The notes under the pieces are model-generated. The model worked only from the letters and a program-made list of their open reading frames with translations. It was not told where the DNA came from and made no database searches. Positions 1 to 7,426 of a stretch of 64,000 nucleotides of DNA are shown here, piece by piece. Every line of letters begins with the position of its first letter. Position 1 is the first letter of the stretch. The position numbers and the translations under genes are program-made. Source of the stretch: Pseudomonas nitroreducens NBRC 12694 (lineage in GTDB: Bacteria; Pseudomonadota; Gammaproteobacteria; Pseudomonadales; Pseudomonadaceae); NCBI RefSeq assembly GCF_002091755.1, contig NZ_BDAI01000013.1:77474-141473 (forward strand). The letters are read 5' to 3'.

Positions 1-1
1 T

Positions 2-700
2 GTTCCACTCCTCGGCGTACTTGCTCCACAGGGCCTCCGACAGCGCAGACTTGGCTACCTGTTCGCGCTGCCTGGAGTCGGCGGCCTGCTGCTTCATGTT
101 GGCCACTTCGCCGTCCATGGTCTCGATGGTGCGGCGCTTCACTCGGATGGTGGCCTCGGTCGCCAGCGCCAGCTCCACAGCTTTCTCCAGTTGCGTGCGT
201 GCAGCTTTCTCGGCCTTGGCGTCTTCCGCCTGGGCGAGTGCCTGACCGGCTGCTTGCTCAGCCGATTCTGCCGCGGACTGTGCTACAGCAATTTCCTCTT
301 CGATGCCCTGGCTTCGCGTTGCGGCCTGCTCAATGCGAGTCTGTAGCGAGGCCTGCAGGCGCTGTTCGGTTTTGATCTGCTCCATCGCCTGGGCAATGGC
401 GGCGCCCGCCGACTCGGCTTTCTCGACCAGCTCCAGGCTACGCTCGGTCTCCTGCACTAGCCCGCGCAGAGTGTTGATGCGCGCCCTGGTATTCGATAGC
501 TCTTCCATCACCTCGTGGCTGCCGTTGTCGATGTGATGCAAGGTCGTGCGCACGACCTTCTTTCGCAGTTCCACCAGCTTGGTTTCCAGGCCGGGGACTC
601 GTGCCTCCAGTTGCTCGATTTCTTCCAGGTACTCATCCCGCTGTTGGAGCAGTTGTTCAGTTCGGGTGGACAGCGGGTGTTTCTGCGTTGCAGCTTTCAT
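2..700 (-). CDS. Coiled-coil protein of the element, C-terminus cut by window edge
   Basis: An open minus-strand frame starts at ATG 700-698 and runs without a stop off the left edge, giving at least 233 codons (begins MKAATQKHPLSTRTEQ). A good GGAGG ribosome site lies about 5 bases before the ATG. The residues are dominated by E, Q, K, A, L and R in heptad-like spacing from about residue 15 to the end, so a long coiled coil is expected; there is no signal peptide or membrane segment. It follows the 756-1049 gene by 55 bp, and that gap holds a 7-bp hairpin (731-737/743-749). I do not recognise the family; structural or mobilisation roles are possible but not shown. Confidence 0.75.
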   Translation of the reverse strand, partial: MKAATQKHPLSTRTEQLLQQRDEYLEEIEQLEARVPGLETKLVELRKKVVRTTLHHIDNGSHEVMEELSNTRARINTLRGLVQETERSLELVEKAESAGAAIAQAMEQIKTEQRLQASLQTRIEQAATRSQGIEEEIAVAQSAAESAEQAAGQALAQAEDAKAEKAARTQLEKAVELALATEATIRVKRRTIETMDGEVANMKQQAADSRQREQVAKSALSEALWSKYAEEWN

Positions 701-755
701 GTGACCTCCATAGGTCAAAGTAAGCGCCAGCCCTGCGGCCAGCGCAGGGTCGGTG

Positions 756-1049
756 TTACTCAGTGATCTCGGCGCCGGGCCAGCGCCAGCGCGCTTCAAT
801 CAGTGCCTCTTCGAATGTCAGTGGCGGCGTGATCATCGTGCACAGCGGCTTGCCGCCCTGCGTGATCGCCCAGTGCATGCGACGCGTTTTGCCATCCATT
901 GAGCCCAGCTCTGCGAGCAGTTCGAGGCGGTGCCGGCGCACGTACTGGCGGACCTCTTCGGTGAGCCGGCTACCAGGTGAAATGCTGACCTTGTTGCCGC
1001 TGATACGGGCGGCGAAACCGCGTTCGGTGAGGAAGTCGAGGGCTGACAT
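756..1049 (-). CDS. Small TubC-docking-like protein of the element
   Basis: A 97-residue protein whose first ~50 residues (LTERGFAARISGNKVSISPG, then a basic helix ending ELLAELG) resemble the TubC N-terminal docking fold that is often annotated in small phage and island proteins. The C-terminal half is unrecognised and contains a W-R-W-P motif. Its ATG shares one base with the stop of the DUF3631 ATPase gene (TGATG), so translation is probably coupled. No enzyme motif is visible. The fold assignment is by eye and tentative; the existence of the gene is well supported by the overlap and strand context. Confidence 0.65.
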   Translation of the reverse strand: MSALDFLTERGFAARISGNKVSISPGSRLTEEVRQYVRRHRLELLAELGSMDGKTRRMHWAITQGGKPLCTMITPPLTFEEALIEARWRWPGAEITE

Positions 1050-2593
1050 CAGAACTCCTCCCGATCAGTTTCATCGTGAGAAGTCGCCTTCGCCTTGCCT
1101 GCCCCTTTCCTTGGAGGGGGTGTTTTATCCGTAACATCGTCACAACCCGCGCCAGCCGTGGCTTCTGGCGATTTTTCATCCGTCACGGATGGGGGCTGTG
1201 TGACGCTTCCAGATTGGCTGGAACCCGCGCCGTTACTGGTTTGTGCCGATGTGACGCTTGTGACGGGGGTACTAGGGGAAAGGTATCGACCAAAAGCGTC
1301 ACGGAACTGCTCGAGGGAGTAGCCCTTTTTCGTCATGACGCCGACACGGACGGTGCCCGATTTCACGCCGAAATCGGCCAGCTTTGCGGACAGCTGACGG
1401 GGCGACATTGCCTTGCCTCTGTTCCACGTCGACCAGGGTGCTTCCTCATCCGCGATGAGGTATTCGAGCAACTCGGCGCTGAATAGCTTCGTGGCCTTCT
1501 TGGCATCGAATGCAGCCTTCACATCACCCAGCAACTCGACGCCGACACTGGGCGCATCACCCTCCAGACCGTGCAATGCGATTGCGGCAGTGCGTGCCGA
1601 CTTCGGCCAGTGAGCGCCGGCCTGATCCGCGATCGCCAGCAGCGGTTCCCAGGAGTCGTTGGCGCGATCGTTCAGGCCTTCGATGGGCATCGGGCGTGCT
1701 TTGCCGATCGCCTCGGAGCTGTCCAGGGCGAAGCGAGCCAGCCGCGACCGCAGTTGCTCCCACAGGGCTGGATCAGAGTGGCGCAGATTCTCCACGCTCT
1801 CGCCGGGTGTGCGACGGCGCAGGCGCAGCGGCACGCTCCGATCGGCCAGCGTGTCGGCGATGCGGCCGATGCCACACAGAGCCTTCGCGCCCCACACGTT
1901 GAACGGGGTGGGTATGTGGTCGTCACCCACGCAGCGGATGACCACTGCGCTGTCTCTGGTGAATCCGGCATTGAGGATGCCGCGGGCGTCTTCGTGTGCC
2001 GCGAGAAAGGCGTCCACCTCATCAATCAGCAGCGTCGGAGACCACAGTTCAATGGAGCGGAACAGCGCTGCCGGCCCGATGTTCGATACCTGCAGCGGGC
2101 GGTTGACCAGCTTGCCCAGGGCGGTGAGCAGGACCGATTTACCGCAGCGCTTCTCCGGAGCCGTGATGTTGGCGATGGGGGCTATCTGCACCACGTCGAC
2201 CAACCAGGTGAAGGTGGCCCACAGTGCTGCCGCGCGAAGCGTCTCCTTCTCCGCTATCACGTGCCGAGCGAGAGCGTGGGTTACATCGTCCAGCAACTCG
2301 GCACCATCCACCGGCTTCGACCAAGGCTCCACGTCGGCGAAGATGCTTTGCCCTGCAACAGCTCCCGCTTCCGACTCGGCCGAGACGGTCAGGCGATCGA
2401 ACTCCGCCATGCTCAGCATCTTGGTTTCCTTCACCTGAATGCGGAGACGGGCGAAGGCTGCAGGGTCCTTGCTGCGCATCGAACGCAGCTCCTCGAGCAC
2501 GGCAGGTGCGTACAAGGCGCCAGCGTCTTCGGACAGGTTGTGGATGGCTTCCTGAATCGGGCTCTTGGCCTTCAGAGTGATTGGGCTACTCAT
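1049..2593 (-). CDS. DUF3631 domain P-loop ATPase/helicase-like protein
   Basis: A 514-residue protein started at ATG 2593 because it forms an ATGA overlap with the primase stop. A Walker A-like motif (ITAPEKRCGKSVLLTAL) near residue 150 and a Walker B (PTLLIDEVDAF) about 40 residues later define a P-loop ATPase of the DUF3631 family, commonly found beside Toprim primases in P4-like satellites. Together the two genes probably make the replication module, a split version of the P4 alpha primase-helicase. The last ~80 residues are Ser/Thr/Pro/Lys-rich and look disordered. A longer in-frame start at 2659 would lie inside the primase gene and is less likely. Confidence 0.85.
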   Translation of the reverse strand: MSSPITLKAKSPIQEAIHNLSEDAGALYAPAVLEELRSMRSKDPAAFARLRIQVKETKMLSMAEFDRLTVSAESEAGAVAGQSIFADVEPWSKPVDGAELLDDVTHALARHVIAEKETLRAAALWATFTWLVDVVQIAPIANITAPEKRCGKSVLLTALGKLVNRPLQVSNIGPAALFRSIELWSPTLLIDEVDAFLAAHEDARGILNAGFTRDSAVVIRCVGDDHIPTPFNVWGAKALCGIGRIADTLADRSVPLRLRRRTPGESVENLRHSDPALWEQLRSRLARFALDSSEAIGKARPMPIEGLNDRANDSWEPLLAIADQAGAHWPKSARTAAIALHGLEGDAPSVGVELLGDVKAAFDAKKATKLFSAELLEYLIADEEAPWSTWNRGKAMSPRQLSAKLADFGVKSGTVRVGVMTKKGYSLEQFRDAFGRYLSPSTPVTSVTSAQTSNGAGSSQSGSVTQPPSVTDEKSPEATAGAGCDDVTDKTPPPRKGAGKAKATSHDETDREEF

Positions 2594-3513
2594 GGGCCAG
2601 CCCTCCACACGTGCAGATCGTTGAAGTCGGTGAGGGATGGCGGCGCGTCGTCGGGCCACTCAGGGAAAGTCACCAGCGCGCCGGCGGCGAGTGCTGCAGC
2701 GGTGGCCGCAGTGCGTCCCGGGTTGCCGGGTGTGTTGCGGTCGTCGTCACCGGCAATTACCAGCTGCACTTGGTCGCCGTAGCGGGCCTTCAGTGCCAGC
2801 GCCACGGGCATCAGGTTGCCGGCGTTCATCGCACAGGCCACAGCCATGCCGGAGCTCTCGTGGATGGTCGCGCCAGTGGCCCAGCCCTCGCAGATGTAGA
2901 GCGGCTTGCCGGCCGTGATCTGGCCGAGCGGCGAGTAGCAACCGGTGATGCGCCCGCCGTAGAGAAAGCGCTTACGGCCGATGGCGCTGATTCGCTGCAG
3001 GTTGACCAGCTCTCCTGAGTGGTAGAGCGGCACGAGCAGTTCACCGGCTCGTTGTCGCAGCGCGTAGGAGCAGATGTGCTTGCCGGCCAAGTAGGCGTGA
3101 GCGGGATCGGCGCGGCGGGCACTTCCCCACCAGCGGTGAGAAAGCTCTGCTGCGGCCTGGTGGCGTTGCTGCTGTTCGGCCTGCCGCTGTGCGCGGGCCT
3201 GCTCAATCCACTGCCGGCTTTCCTCAAGCTCAGTAGCGGACAGTTCGCCGGTGCTGCTCCAGTGATGCACCTGGGCGCTCTTCCACGTACCGAAGGCGCC
3301 AGCCGCTACCCCGTCCACGAACAGCACGTACCAACCATTGTGGCTGCCGGCACGATCGCCCGGCACGTGGAAGCGGTGAATGCTGCCGTCGCCTTCAGGC
3401 AGCCAATCCAACTGCCCGAAGACGCCCTGCAGGGCCTCGCGGAAAGCGTGTTCCACTTTCTGCAGGCAAGCCGATCTCGTCAGCGCTACGCGGCGCTGTT
3501 GAAAAGTCGTCAT
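2590..3513 (-). CDS. Toprim-domain DNA primase of the element
   Basis: A 307-residue primase-like protein. Residues ~45-160 form an N-terminal domain ending in a Gln/Arg-rich helix; the C-terminal Toprim fold has its conserved Glu in PLYICEGWATGATI and the acidic pair in VIAGDDDRN, the metal-binding residues. It should prime replication of the excised element together with the DUF3631 ATPase encoded just downstream (4-bp overlap). The start at 3513 has an AAGGAG site nine bases upstream, overlapping the stop of the preceding gene. No zinc-finger CHC2 motif is visible, so it is the short Toprim_3-type form common in Pseudomonas islands. Confidence 0.88.
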   Translation of the reverse strand: MTTFQQRRVALTRSACLQKVEHAFREALQGVFGQLDWLPEGDGSIHRFHVPGDRAGSHNGWYVLFVDGVAAGAFGTWKSAQVHHWSSTGELSATELEESRQWIEQARAQRQAEQQQRHQAAAELSHRWWGSARRADPAHAYLAGKHICSYALRQRAGELLVPLYHSGELVNLQRISAIGRKRFLYGGRITGCYSPLGQITAGKPLYICEGWATGATIHESSGMAVACAMNAGNLMPVALALKARYGDQVQLVIAGDDDRNTPGNPGRTAATAAALAAGALVTFPEWPDDAPPSLTDFNDLHVWRAGP

Positions 3514-3517
3514 GGGT

Positions 3518-3829
3518 TTACTCCTTGGTCAGGCCGTTGAATGCCTGGGCAGTGGGAGTGGGCGCCTGCAACATGGCGCTCAGTTCATCGCGCGCGCGCA
3601 GTCGGGCCTGGGTCATCGCTTCAGAGGTCTGCGCGATGCCGAACACCGTTCCGCCGTACACGTTCAGCACGCTCTCAGGGCGAACGCCCCGCAACTTGCT
3701 GGCTGCCTTCTTCGCTTCACGGCGCTTGGCAAAGGGACCGCACACACCGAAGGGCAGGACGGGGCGGCGCTCATCGAGGACGAAGAAGTAGCCAACGGCC
3801 TGGCTGCGCTTGGGGGCGAATGCCTTCAT
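3518..3829 (-). CDS. Hypothetical small basic protein of the element
   Basis: A 103-residue protein, Lys/Arg-rich in its first half (AKRREAKKAASKLRGVRP) with a stretch before it (VGYFFVLDERRPVLPFG) that could be a small beta sheet. Its ATG overlaps the previous gene's stop in an ATGA, and its own stop lies inside the ribosome-site region of the primase gene, so it sits in a polycistronic message. I do not recognise a family. The basic charge would fit nucleic-acid binding, but that is inference only. Confidence 0.65.
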   Translation of the reverse strand: MKAFAPKRSQAVGYFFVLDERRPVLPFGVCGPFAKRREAKKAASKLRGVRPESVLNVYGGTVFGIAQTSEAMTQARLRARDELSAMLQAPTPTAQAFNGLTKE

Positions 3830-4140
3830 GCCGCACCTCCCTGCGCCAGCGCCTTGGATGGGCCAGTGCTGAGCACGTCGCGCGCATCGTGAGCAGCGCC
3901 CACATGACGGTGGCGCCAGCAGAAGTTGGAGGACAGCACCTGGACGTTCTCCAGGTGGGCACCGAGCTCTTGGCTGAGCGAAGACTGCCAGCCACCCACA
4001 GCAGGGATGACGACCAGGCGGATCAGGTTGGCCAAGTGCTCGAACTCCGCGCGAGCGGCGTTCATGTAGGCCATATCCATGTCGCTGAGGCGAGCGTCGC
4101 CTACCAGTTCGATGAAGCCGAGGCGGTTAACTTGCTGCAT
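3826..4140 (-). CDS. Hypothetical protein of the element
   Basis: A 104-residue protein started at ATG 4140 (MQQVNRLGFIELVGDARLSD), where a purine-rich GGGGGTGG precedes the codon; a longer frame to 4296 would run through the upstream gene. It overlaps the gene before it by 14 bp and the next by 4 bp. The middle (NAARAEFEHLANLIRLVVIP) looks helical and amphipathic. A Trp-Arg-His-Arg-His cluster lies near residue 77. No family recognised; similar small ORFs fill this position in many Pseudomonas P4-like islands. Confidence 0.6.
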   Translation of the reverse strand: MQQVNRLGFIELVGDARLSDMDMAYMNAARAEFEHLANLIRLVVIPAVGGWQSSLSQELGAHLENVQVLSSNFCWRHRHVGAAHDARDVLSTGPSKALAQGGAA

Positions 4141-4309
4141 GGTCCACCCCCTGCGCTTCGAGCGCGCGGACTTTGGCCATGGCGGCGTTGTAGCGAGCGA
4201 GACGAACAGAGAGGGAGGAGTCAGCACGGAGTGCAGCCAGGGCGCAGGCGCGATGGAAGCGTGCTCGTGCTTTGGACGGATTGAGCGTAAGGACACGACG
4301 CTTGGTCAT
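4127..4309 (-). CDS. Small Arg/Ala-rich hypothetical protein
   Basis: A 60-residue basic protein from the internal ATG at 4309 (MTKRRVLTLNPSKARARFHR). A GGAG lies about 11 bases upstream. It is in frame with the longer Ash-like frame that begins at 4585, so it may be translated alone or as that frame's C-terminus. I favour separate translation because the upstream part overlaps strongly structured RNA. Alternating Ala/Leu/Arg suggests a single helical hairpin. Function unknown. Confidence 0.5.
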   Translation of the reverse strand: MTKRRVLTLNPSKARARFHRACALAALRADSSLSVRLARYNAAMAKVRALEAQGVDHAAS

Positions 4310-4585
4310 GGGAAAAGCTCCAATTCGAAGGATCTTTTCCGCCCAACTGACGCCAATCAGGGAGGGCGGAACCGTGTGGCGTTGGCGTACCGGGAATTGG
4401 AACCGGCGCATCCGAAGATGCCACCACACGGCCCACCCATAGAGGTGCGCGCGTGCAGCGGACACAAAAAAACCGCTCGTAGGCGGTGTGTCCGCCAATT
4501 CGTCCGGGACGCCAATCCCGGTCACGGGATTTACCGTGACGGGCAAACCATACCCCCGGCGGGAGGTGAGTGCAAGGGTGTCCAT
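4127..4585 (-). CDS. Ash-family-like open frame over the immunity-RNA zone
   Basis: A 152-codon frame starts at ATG 4585 in a TAATG overlap with the HTH gene. Residues ~38-60 (TSGFFVSAARAHLYGWAVWW) match what I remember of the Ash family annotated in P4-like prophages. In such elements this conserved peptide signature usually reflects a conserved RNA (P4 CI/C4 type) rather than a proven protein; here it lies exactly over the terminator and long hairpin at 4372-4495. The last 60 codons are the separate small gene from 4309. Read as one gene it would be an Ash protein; I think it is at least partly an RNA artefact. Confidence 0.4.
   Translation of the reverse strand: MDTLALTSRRGYGLPVTVNPVTGIGVPDELADTPPTSGFFVSAARAHLYGWAVWWHLRMRRFQFPVRQRHTVPPSLIGVSWAEKILRIGAFPMTKRRVLTLNPSKARARFHRACALAALRADSSLSVRLARYNAAMAKVRALEAQGVDHAAS
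4328..4440 (-). ncRNA. Candidate P4 CI/C4-type immunity antisense RNA
   Basis: On the minus strand CCGTGTGG (4431-4424) pairs perfectly with CCACACGG (4379-4372), enclosing a GCATC-UUCG-GATGC tetraloop hairpin (4421-4408) and a CCGG/CCGG hairpin. GCCAA and TTGGC segments recur on both sides, as in C4 and P4 CI RNAs, where complementary blocks in the same leader are the antisense targets. The position between the regulatory genes and the replication genes also fits. Unlike P4, the terminator lies 5' of this structure. The ends given are approximate, and covariance has not been tested. Confidence 0.42.
4464..4488 (-). terminator. Intrinsic terminator inside the immunity-like leader
   Basis: Minus-strand CCGC (4486-4483), a six-base loop, GCGG (4476-4473), then seven T residues (4472-4466). 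An outer inverted repeat (GCGGACAC 4458-4465 with GTGTCCGC 4488-4495) spans the T-run and could form an alternative, antiterminating stem. It lies between the HTH/AlpA genes and the replication genes, where P4-like elements use termination to enforce immunity. Confidence 0.65.
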
Positions 4586-4995
4586 TACGCACCGCCCTCG
4601 GAGCAGGCGCCCCAGGTAGCTCGCGCTACAACAAAGTGGTCCTGGCTCACTTTACTTACCGCGTTGATGGGCTGCAGCGTCCTGCGCCGATCCTTCTGGC
4701 CACGCTGCGAGCAATCCAATTGCGGGATATTCCCGCATTCAGTTTTGGGCTCATCGCAGGGCAGCGTGCCGATGTAGTACAGCGCCACACGCTGATGCTT
4801 GCGGCCGTGCTCGTCGGTCTTGGTTATCAGGTGGGTTTTGATCGGATAGCCGCGATCGCGGAGCTCCTGGATGCGTGCGGCGGGGTGGAGGATGTTGAGC
4901 TCGGTTCGCGCGCTCAAGGTGTCGATGGGGCTTTCCTGGACCCGAGCCAAGAGGCGAGCGCGTTGCGCTTCGGTCGCGCTGTCGGAGGTCTGCAT
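4585..4995 (-). CDS. HTH_39-like helix-turn-helix protein
   Basis: A 136-residue protein. Residues ~7-60 (RARLLARVQESPIDTLSARTELNILHP and the AARIQELRDRGYPI helix) match the winged helix-turn-helix type PF14090 (HTH_39) common in phage and island regulators: a first helix, a turn at S-x-x-T, then a recognition helix ending in the RIxELRxxGY signature. The tail after residue 80 is low in recognisable structure. It follows the AlpA gene directly (stop 4996, ATG 4995). It probably regulates element transcription or replication together with AlpA; the DNA target is not known. Confidence 0.8.
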   Translation of the reverse strand: MQTSDSATEAQRARLLARVQESPIDTLSARTELNILHPAARIQELRDRGYPIKTHLITKTDEHGRKHQRVALYYIGTLPCDEPKTECGNIPQLDCSQRGQKDRRRTLQPINAVSKVSQDHFVVARATWGACSEGGA

Positions 4996-5241
4996 TTAGA
5001 CAGCCTCCCCGCGGCTTTCCGCGATGCGTGCCTCGCACCACTGGATGACTTCGCCCTCGATCCATACTGCGGACTTGGGGCCGAGCATGATCTGTTGGGG
5101 GAATTTTCCAGCGCCGATTCGGCGGTAGATTTCGGAGGTGGAGAGAGTGGTCAGGGATTTGACCGACGCCAGCTTGATGAACCGACGCTGAGTCGCGGAC
5201 TGCACTTGGGAAGTAGCGGGGAGCTTGCTTGCAGTAGCCAT
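4996..5241 (-). CDS. alpA: AlpA-family excisionase/transcription regulator
   Basis: An 81-residue AlpA-type MerR-like HTH protein: TTLSTSEIYRRIGAGKFPQQ followed by I-x-L-G-x-K-S-A-V-W-I-E-G-E-V-x-x-W is the usual family signature. AlpA proteins activate integrase/excision functions in P4-like elements, and this one lies directly downstream of the integrase/DUF6387 pair. An AAGGAGG site precedes the ATG by seven bases. The leader is unusual: a perfect 12-bp inverted repeat (5234-5245 and 5270-5281) buries the start codon in a stem and leaves the ribosome site in the loop, suggesting translational control. Confidence 0.9.
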   Translation of the reverse strand: MATASKLPATSQVQSATQRRFIKLASVKSLTTLSTSEIYRRIGAGKFPQQIMLGPKSAVWIEGEVIQWCEARIAESRGEAV

Positions 5242-5281
5242 CGTTCGTGCCTCCTTGGGCGTGATTGGTAACGATGGCTAC
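5234..5281 (-). promoter_or_regulatory. 12-bp hairpin over the alpA start codon
   Basis: GTAGCCATCGTT (5234-5245) and AACGATGGCTAC (5270-5281) are perfect inverted repeats. In the minus-strand message the 3' arm contains the AUG (5241-5239) and the first Ala codon of alpA, and the AAGGAGG lies in the 24-base loop. As RNA this should repress initiation unless opened. As DNA it could equally be a dyad operator, for example for AlpA itself. Confidence 0.6.
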
Positions 5282-5330
5282 GGATTAAATACATCCTGGC
5301 TGAGAGGTTCGATCCAGGTTTCGCCTGTCA

Positions 5331-5375
5331 AAAATTTCCGGAAGTTTGGGTGCTCCTTCATTTTCCGGAAATTTT
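5331..5375. repeat. 13-bp inverted repeat, operator or terminator between operons
   Basis: AAAATTTCCGGAA (5331-5343) and TTCCGGAAATTTT (5363-5375) form a perfect inverted repeat with a 19-bp spacer. Each arm contains the self-complementary TTCCGGAA. It lies between the stop of the DUF6387-like gene (5384) and the alpA leader, in an AT-rich 142-bp gap that should carry the alpA promoter; TATTTA at about 5287-5292 (minus) is a weak -10 candidate. Either a pair of operator sites or a stem ending the integrase operon would fit. Confidence 0.5.
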
Positions 5376-5383
5376 CGATGGCC

Positions 5384-6238
5384 TTATTTTTCCACTTCGT
5401 CGAATGCAGGGCTGCAGGATTCCGCCTCCAATGCGGCGAGGGACTGTAGCTCTGAAAGATCATCCATCAGCCCCAGTGCGGTTGGAGCTACAGTTTTGCG
5501 GAGATTGCCCTCACCGAAATCGAGACGGGGCATGATCGCCGCAGCCATAACTCGATCTGGGATGTGTGCTCCGATTTCCTGAGCCCAGACCTTCAGGTCT
5601 AGGTACGGCAGAACGCCAGAGCGCGCCCATCGTTGGAAGTTCGGGCGGTAGTACCTTCGCTCAGTTGACTGTCCTTGAGCCTTTCGCATCTCCAGAAGCC
5701 ACTTGGAGAAGCTTTCAATGAGCACGCTGTCTGGTAGGTTGAGGTTGACACCTGCGACGCCCAAATGAGGGGTGGGGTTGAGGAATGTGCCGAGGGTTAA
5801 CGGAGTATTTAGATCCAGGTTTTTTTCACTGTCTTGGCCGTTTGCCAACTCATTGAGCCCGTCAAACCATTTGCCCGGATCATCAAAACAGTCCTCCTGA
5901 TTACGCGCGTGCTCTCTGAGGTGTCGGAAGGTGAGTGAGTGAACTCCTTGTCGGCTCTCCCTCAGGAATTCTGCGATGCTGCGATCCCCGAAAAAACCGT
6001 CAATCCTTGCGACTGCGACGTCAACGCCCCGGATCATTTTGACGTCGCGCTCAAATGTGGCTGCAGCGTCCTTGGCCCAGCGTTTGTCGGCCTGATCCCT
6101 CAAGCGCAGCAGAGTGAACAAGTATTGCCGGATAGCTAGCTGCTCATACCACTTCAACGGGCCGAATGATTCTGCGGCTTGGTAATTCTCCATGCTGAAC
6201 CAATCCGGCAGATCCTCCACCCGATCTATCTTTTCCAT
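5384..6238 (-). CDS. DUF6387-like protein next to integrase
   Basis: A 284-residue soluble protein starting MEKIDRVEDLPDWFSMENYQ. The opening DLPDWF...Y motif and a long helical body (KWYEQLAIRQYLFTLLRLRD) fit what I remember of the DUF6387 family, found almost only beside island integrases in Pseudomonas and relatives. It begins 15 bp after the integrase stop with AAGGAG at the right distance, so the two are cotranscribed. No catalytic motif is visible. It may help integration or defence of the element, but the family has no proven role that I know of. Confidence 0.7.
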   Translation of the reverse strand: MEKIDRVEDLPDWFSMENYQAAESFGPLKWYEQLAIRQYLFTLLRLRDQADKRWAKDAAATFERDVKMIRGVDVAVARIDGFFGDRSIAEFLRESRQGVHSLTFRHLREHARNQEDCFDDPGKWFDGLNELANGQDSEKNLDLNTPLTLGTFLNPTPHLGVAGVNLNLPDSVLIESFSKWLLEMRKAQGQSTERRYYRPNFQRWARSGVLPYLDLKVWAQEIGAHIPDRVMAAAIMPRLDFGEGNLRKTVAPTALGLMDDLSELQSLAALEAESCSPAFDEVEK

Positions 6239-6253
6239 CTTCTCTCCTTGGCG

Positions 6254-7426
6254 TTAGGCCTTTTGCTCCAGGCTGTCCGCCCAGGCCTGCATCATCTCGC
6301 GTCGCTGCTCGAGGTAAGTTGCGTGGTTGTAGGTGTCACGCATCTCGTCCTTGTCGCCATGCGCCAGCTGCTTTTCGATCCAGTCCCGGTTGTAGCCACG
6401 GCTGTTCAGCTCGGTGCTGAGTAGGTGCCGGAAACCGTGACCGGTTTGCCGATCCTTGTACCCGGCTTCGCTCAGCGCCTTGTTGATGGTGTTTTCGCTC
6501 ATCGGGCGCTTGGTGTTGTTCCTGCCGGCGAAGACCAACTCATATTCGCCGGTGACTTCGTGGAGATCCTTGAGGATGGCGACGGCCTGGCGGGGGAGGG
6601 GGACGATGTGGGGGCGGCGAGCCTTCATCCGCTCCTTGGGGATCGTCCAGGTGGCCTTCTTCAGGTCGAATTCGCTCCAGGGCGCCATGCGGAGTTCACC
6701 AGGTCGAACTGCTGTGAGTACCAGCAATCGGATTGCGTGCTTCGTCAGCAAGTTGATTCGTGCCGCATCGATTCGCTGCAGTAGCTGAGGAAGCTCCTGG
6801 AAGGAAACGTGGGGGTGATGCCTGAGCGTAGGGGCATGTGCAGCGACTACGTCCAGATCCGTGGCGGGGTTCAGTTCGATCACTCCCTTGGCTAACCCGT
6901 AGCGGAAGATCTGGCTAAGCCACTGACGCGACTTCTTGGCGACGTTGAATGCACCGCGCGCCTCGATGCTTCGAACCAGCGCCACCAGGTCCGGCCGGGT
7001 GATTGCCTTGAATGGTGTCTTGCCGAGCGCCGGAATCAGATCCGACTCAAGGTAGGCCATGGTTTTGTCGGCTGTGGATTTTGCCCACCGCGGGCGACGG
7101 TACTCATGCCACTCGCGAGCGATTACCTCAAAGGTGAGGCTGTCGATAATCTCCGCCTCTCTTTGCGCCTTTCGCTCCAGGGATGGGTCTTTGCCCTCGG
7201 CCAGTTGCTGACGTGCGTCGTCGCGCTTCTTGCGAGCCTGCAGCAGGGTGACCGTCGGATAGGTGCCGAGCGCCAGCCCTTTCTCTGTTCCTCGTACCCG
7301 GTACTTGAACCGCCACAGCTTCGAACCGTTGGGATTGATCAGCAGGTAGAGGCCCTGGGCGTCGCTGAGCTTGTACGGCTTTTCCTTCGGCTTGGCTGCC
7401 TTGATGGCGCTATCAGTCAGAGGCAT
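6254..7426 (-). CDS. Tyrosine-recombinase integrase (P4/DUF4102 type)
   Basis: A 390-residue site-specific recombinase. The N-terminal DUF4102 arm-binding domain (KPYKLSDAQGLYLLINPNGS, then the LGTYPTVTLLQAR helix) covers residues 1-~90; a core-binding domain follows. The catalytic domain has Arg in TAVRPGELR, His-x-x-Arg in GHGFRHLLS, His in LAHG and the nucleophilic Tyr in DTYNHATYLEQRR. It should integrate and excise the element at the adjacent tRNA-Leu 3' end. The start at 7426 has GGGAGG upstream; the longer frame to 7531 would lie inside the upstream gene. It overlaps that gene by 14 bp. Confidence 0.95.
   Translation of the reverse strand: MPLTDSAIKAAKPKEKPYKLSDAQGLYLLINPNGSKLWRFKYRVRGTEKGLALGTYPTVTLLQARKKRDDARQQLAEGKDPSLERKAQREAEIIDSLTFEVIAREWHEYRRPRWAKSTADKTMAYLESDLIPALGKTPFKAITRPDLVALVRSIEARGAFNVAKKSRQWLSQIFRYGLAKGVIELNPATDLDVVAAHAPTLRHHPHVSFQELPQLLQRIDAARINLLTKHAIRLLVLTAVRPGELRMAPWSEFDLKKATWTIPKERMKARRPHIVPLPRQAVAILKDLHEVTGEYELVFAGRNNTKRPMSENTINKALSEAGYKDRQTGHGFRHLLSTELNSRGYNRDWIEKQLAHGDKDEMRDTYNHATYLEQRREMMQAWADSLEQKA

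Noticed and set aside
5278..5463. 61-codon minus-strand frame between DUF6387-like gene and alpA
   Set aside because: Overlaps the 3' end of the DUF6387-like gene and both dyads; no ribosome site.
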